Positions 61,251 to 62,743 of a stretch of 62,743 nucleotides of DNA are shown one piece after another. The notes under the pieces are model-generated. The model had not been told where the DNA came from. It worked only from the letters and a program-made list of their open reading frames with translations, and made no database searches. Positions within the stretch are counted from its first letter, which is position 1; every line of letters begins with the position of its first letter. Position numbers and translations under genes: made by a program. The DNA comes from Chitinivorax sp. PXF-14 (lineage in GTDB: Bacteria > Pseudomonadota > Gammaproteobacteria > Burkholderiales > SCOH01): assembly GCF_040812015.1 (NCBI RefSeq), contig NZ_JBFNXJ010000022.1, positions 1-62,743 of the forward strand, given 5' to 3'.

Positions 61251-62333
61251 ATGACCGCCATCCACATCAAACGCCCCCCAGCCCTGGTGTTTCGTGCCGG
61301 GCCTGACGCCCTTGCGCACATCCGCCGCCAGGGCTTCGCCCCGCAGGATGTCAGGCTGATCCCCGGCGCTGCCGGCGGCCCCAAGGCGCTCGGCCTGCAC
61401 GGGCTGGACTGCGCGATCTTCGGCGAGTGGCTGCCGCGCGCGCCGCGCGAGCGCTGGCTGGCCGGGGCCTCGGTCGGCGCCTGGCGCTTCTCGGCGCTGG
61501 CCCAGCCCGACCCGATTGCGGCGCTCAAGCGCTTCACCGAGCTGTATGTCGGGCAGCACTACTCGCTGAAGCCAACGCTGGAGGAAATCACCGCCAAGTG
61601 CGAGGCGATGGTCGATGCAATGCTCGACGGCCATGCGCAGGACATCGTCGACAATCCGCACTGGCGGCTGGCGATCTTCGCCGTGCGCAGCAAGGGCTGG
61701 CTCGCCGACGAAGGCGCGCGCCTCGGCAGCGGGCTGGCCGCCGTCGCCACGCACAACGCGCTGTCGCGCCAGAGCCTAGGCAAGTATTTCGACCGCGTGG
61801 TGCTGCACAGCCCCGGCAAGACGCCACCGTTCCTGCCGCTGCAGGATTTCCCTACCGAGGCGGTACCGCTCAGCGGTGACAACCTGCGCCCCGCCCTGCT
61901 CGCCTCGGGCGCCATCCCGATGGTGATTCGCGGCGTCACCGTGTTGCCGGGCGCCGGCCCCGGCGTCTACCGCGACGGCGGCCTGCTCGATTACCACTTC
62001 GACCTGCCGTTCTCGAAGCACAAGGGCGTGGTGCTCTACCCGCACTTCGTCGACCGCATCGTGCCCGGCTGGTTCGACAAGAGCCTGCCCTGGCGCAAGC
62101 CCGACCCGGCCCACGTCAGCAACGTACTGCTGATCGCCCCCTCGCGCGAGTACGTCGCCAGCCTGCCCTTCGGCAAGATTCCCGACCGCAACGACTTCAG
62201 ACAATTCGCCGGCCGCGACGACGAACGCATGCGCTACTGGCACCAGGCCATCGGCGAAAGCGAACGGCTCGGCGACGAGTTCCTGCAACTGGCGGAAAGC
62301 GGCGAACTGGTCGCGCGGCTGCAGCCGCTGTAG
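61251..62333 (+). CDS. Patatin-like phospholipase-family protein
   Basis: A 360-residue protein with the patatin catalytic layout. A Gly-rich loop (IPGAAGGPKALGL, about 38-49) forms the oxyanion hole, the nucleophile is Ser74 in GASVGAW (G-x-S-x-G), and the catalytic Asp is residue 242 in RDGGLLDY (D-G-G). No signal peptide is seen. Such enzymes cleave acyl chains from lipids; the substrate is unknown. ATG 61251 is preferred because it begins close to the conserved core; ATG 61212 would add 13 residues. It stands alone. Confidence 0.83.
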   Translation: MTAIHIKRPPALVFRAGPDALAHIRRQGFAPQDVRLIPGAAGGPKALGLHGLDCAIFGEWLPRAPRERWLAGASVGAWRFSALAQPDPIAALKRFTELYVGQHYSLKPTLEEITAKCEAMVDAMLDGHAQDIVDNPHWRLAIFAVRSKGWLADEGARLGSGLAAVATHNALSRQSLGKYFDRVVLHSPGKTPPFLPLQDFPTEAVPLSGDNLRPALLASGAIPMVIRGVTVLPGAGPGVYRDGGLLDYHFDLPFSKHKGVVLYPHFVDRIVPGWFDKSLPWRKPDPAHVSNVLLIAPSREYVASLPFGKIPDRNDFRQFAGRDDERMRYWHQAIGESERLGDEFLQLAESGELVARLQPL

Positions 62334-62507
62334 CGGGCTATCTGCCCGCCCAAGCGGCAAAACCCCACTCGATCGCCACGGGCTTGAGACGCTTGCACAC
62401 GACGGCGCGGCCTCGGCAAGGGCGCATGGCGGGAAAACCTGCGTTAACGCCAGAACCAGCCATTCGGCCCGGGCTGCCAACCATGGCCATTCCAAGCTGC
62501 GCCAGGG

Positions 62508-62743
62508 TTAAGACCATAGCCTTACATACAACTCATCTGGCATAAATTGACGTTGCACGCCGTACCCGTGAATTTTCGCTGCCGCCGCGCCGAACCTGGC
62601 CCGTATCCGCATTAGCTACACCTCTCGCCCAATTGGCGTAGCTGTAGCCTCGATTGACTAGATAAGTATAAAATCCGTTAAGATCATTCTTATTGAGCAG
62701 CAATCCAAGGTTGTTGAAATCAATATTAGACAGCTTGGCTGGC
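62508..62743 (-). pseudogene. 3' end of a gene running off the window, with a frameshift
   Basis: From the right edge the minus strand reads a convincing coding segment (LSNIDFNNLGLLLNKNDLNGF, TYLVNRGYSYANWARGVANAD). Near 62590-62605 the good composition moves to another frame. The original frame becomes Arg-rich and stops at 62533, while the shifted frame continues (FGAAAAKIHGYGV, QFMPDELYVRLWS) to a TAA at 62508. A single extra base would explain it. The region is AT-richer than its surroundings. The family is not recognised, and the rest of the gene lies outside the window. Confidence 0.6.

Overview
The window is high-GC chromosomal DNA from a betaproteobacterium. Gene content fits the Neisseriales best (Chitinibacteraceae/Chromobacteriaceae type): QueF, MdtH, RarD, MetNIQ, NemR/NemA, HutD, H-NOX and many c-di-GMP proteins. 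That placement is inferred from protein families; no rRNA or tRNA gene was seen. All calls are from reading the sequence. No database search was run.

Layout. 1-92 is the end of an IS3-family element, next to queF (184-1032). 1.3-7.3 kb holds a peptide-binding protein, small hypotheticals, a LysR regulator divergent from mdtH, and a second MFS pump. 7.5-13.2 kb is a tightly packed minus-strand operon: DUF350, NTF2-like, SPFH-SHOCT, periplasmic binding protein, TPR, DUF4178, a 54-aa Gly/Ser-rich protein and S-adenosylmethionine decarboxylase. Its apparent partners, a membrane-embedded aminopropyltransferase and a FAD amine-oxidase-like protein, lie at 16.2-19.3 kb on the plus strand. The two halves are separated by an AT-richer block (13.3-16.1 kb) with a PD-(D/E)xK-like protein, a broken small ORF and an orphan flagellin with a sigma-28-like promoter. 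Together they look like a polyamine-linked membrane stress system, the most interesting feature of the window.

19.4-20.5 kb encodes a secreted-type amidase overlapping a periplasmic protein, a candidate effector-immunity pair. 20.6-25.5 kb has threonine aldolase, then an HD-GYP protein coupled to a PAS-GGDEF-EAL protein. 25.6-29 kb has an unlisted 50-aa gene and a NemR-NemA-OYE electrophile-detoxification locus with two matching operators. 29-40 kb mixes small membrane proteins, an HD-GYP protein with a zinc ribbon, binding proteins, a HerA-like ATPase, an H-NOX/cyclase pair and RarD. 40-46 kb has DUF2726, DUF1992, an MsbA-like exporter, HutD and a TctDE-like two-component system. That system is divergent from a three-gene AfuABC/FbpABC-type ABC importer (46.3-50.2 kb). 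50.6-57 kb has an exonuclease-like protein, an RND pump lacking an outer-membrane channel gene, and another orphan binding protein. 57-62.3 kb has hypotheticals, an AT-rich patch, metNIQ and a patatin-like protein. A frameshifted gene runs off the right edge.
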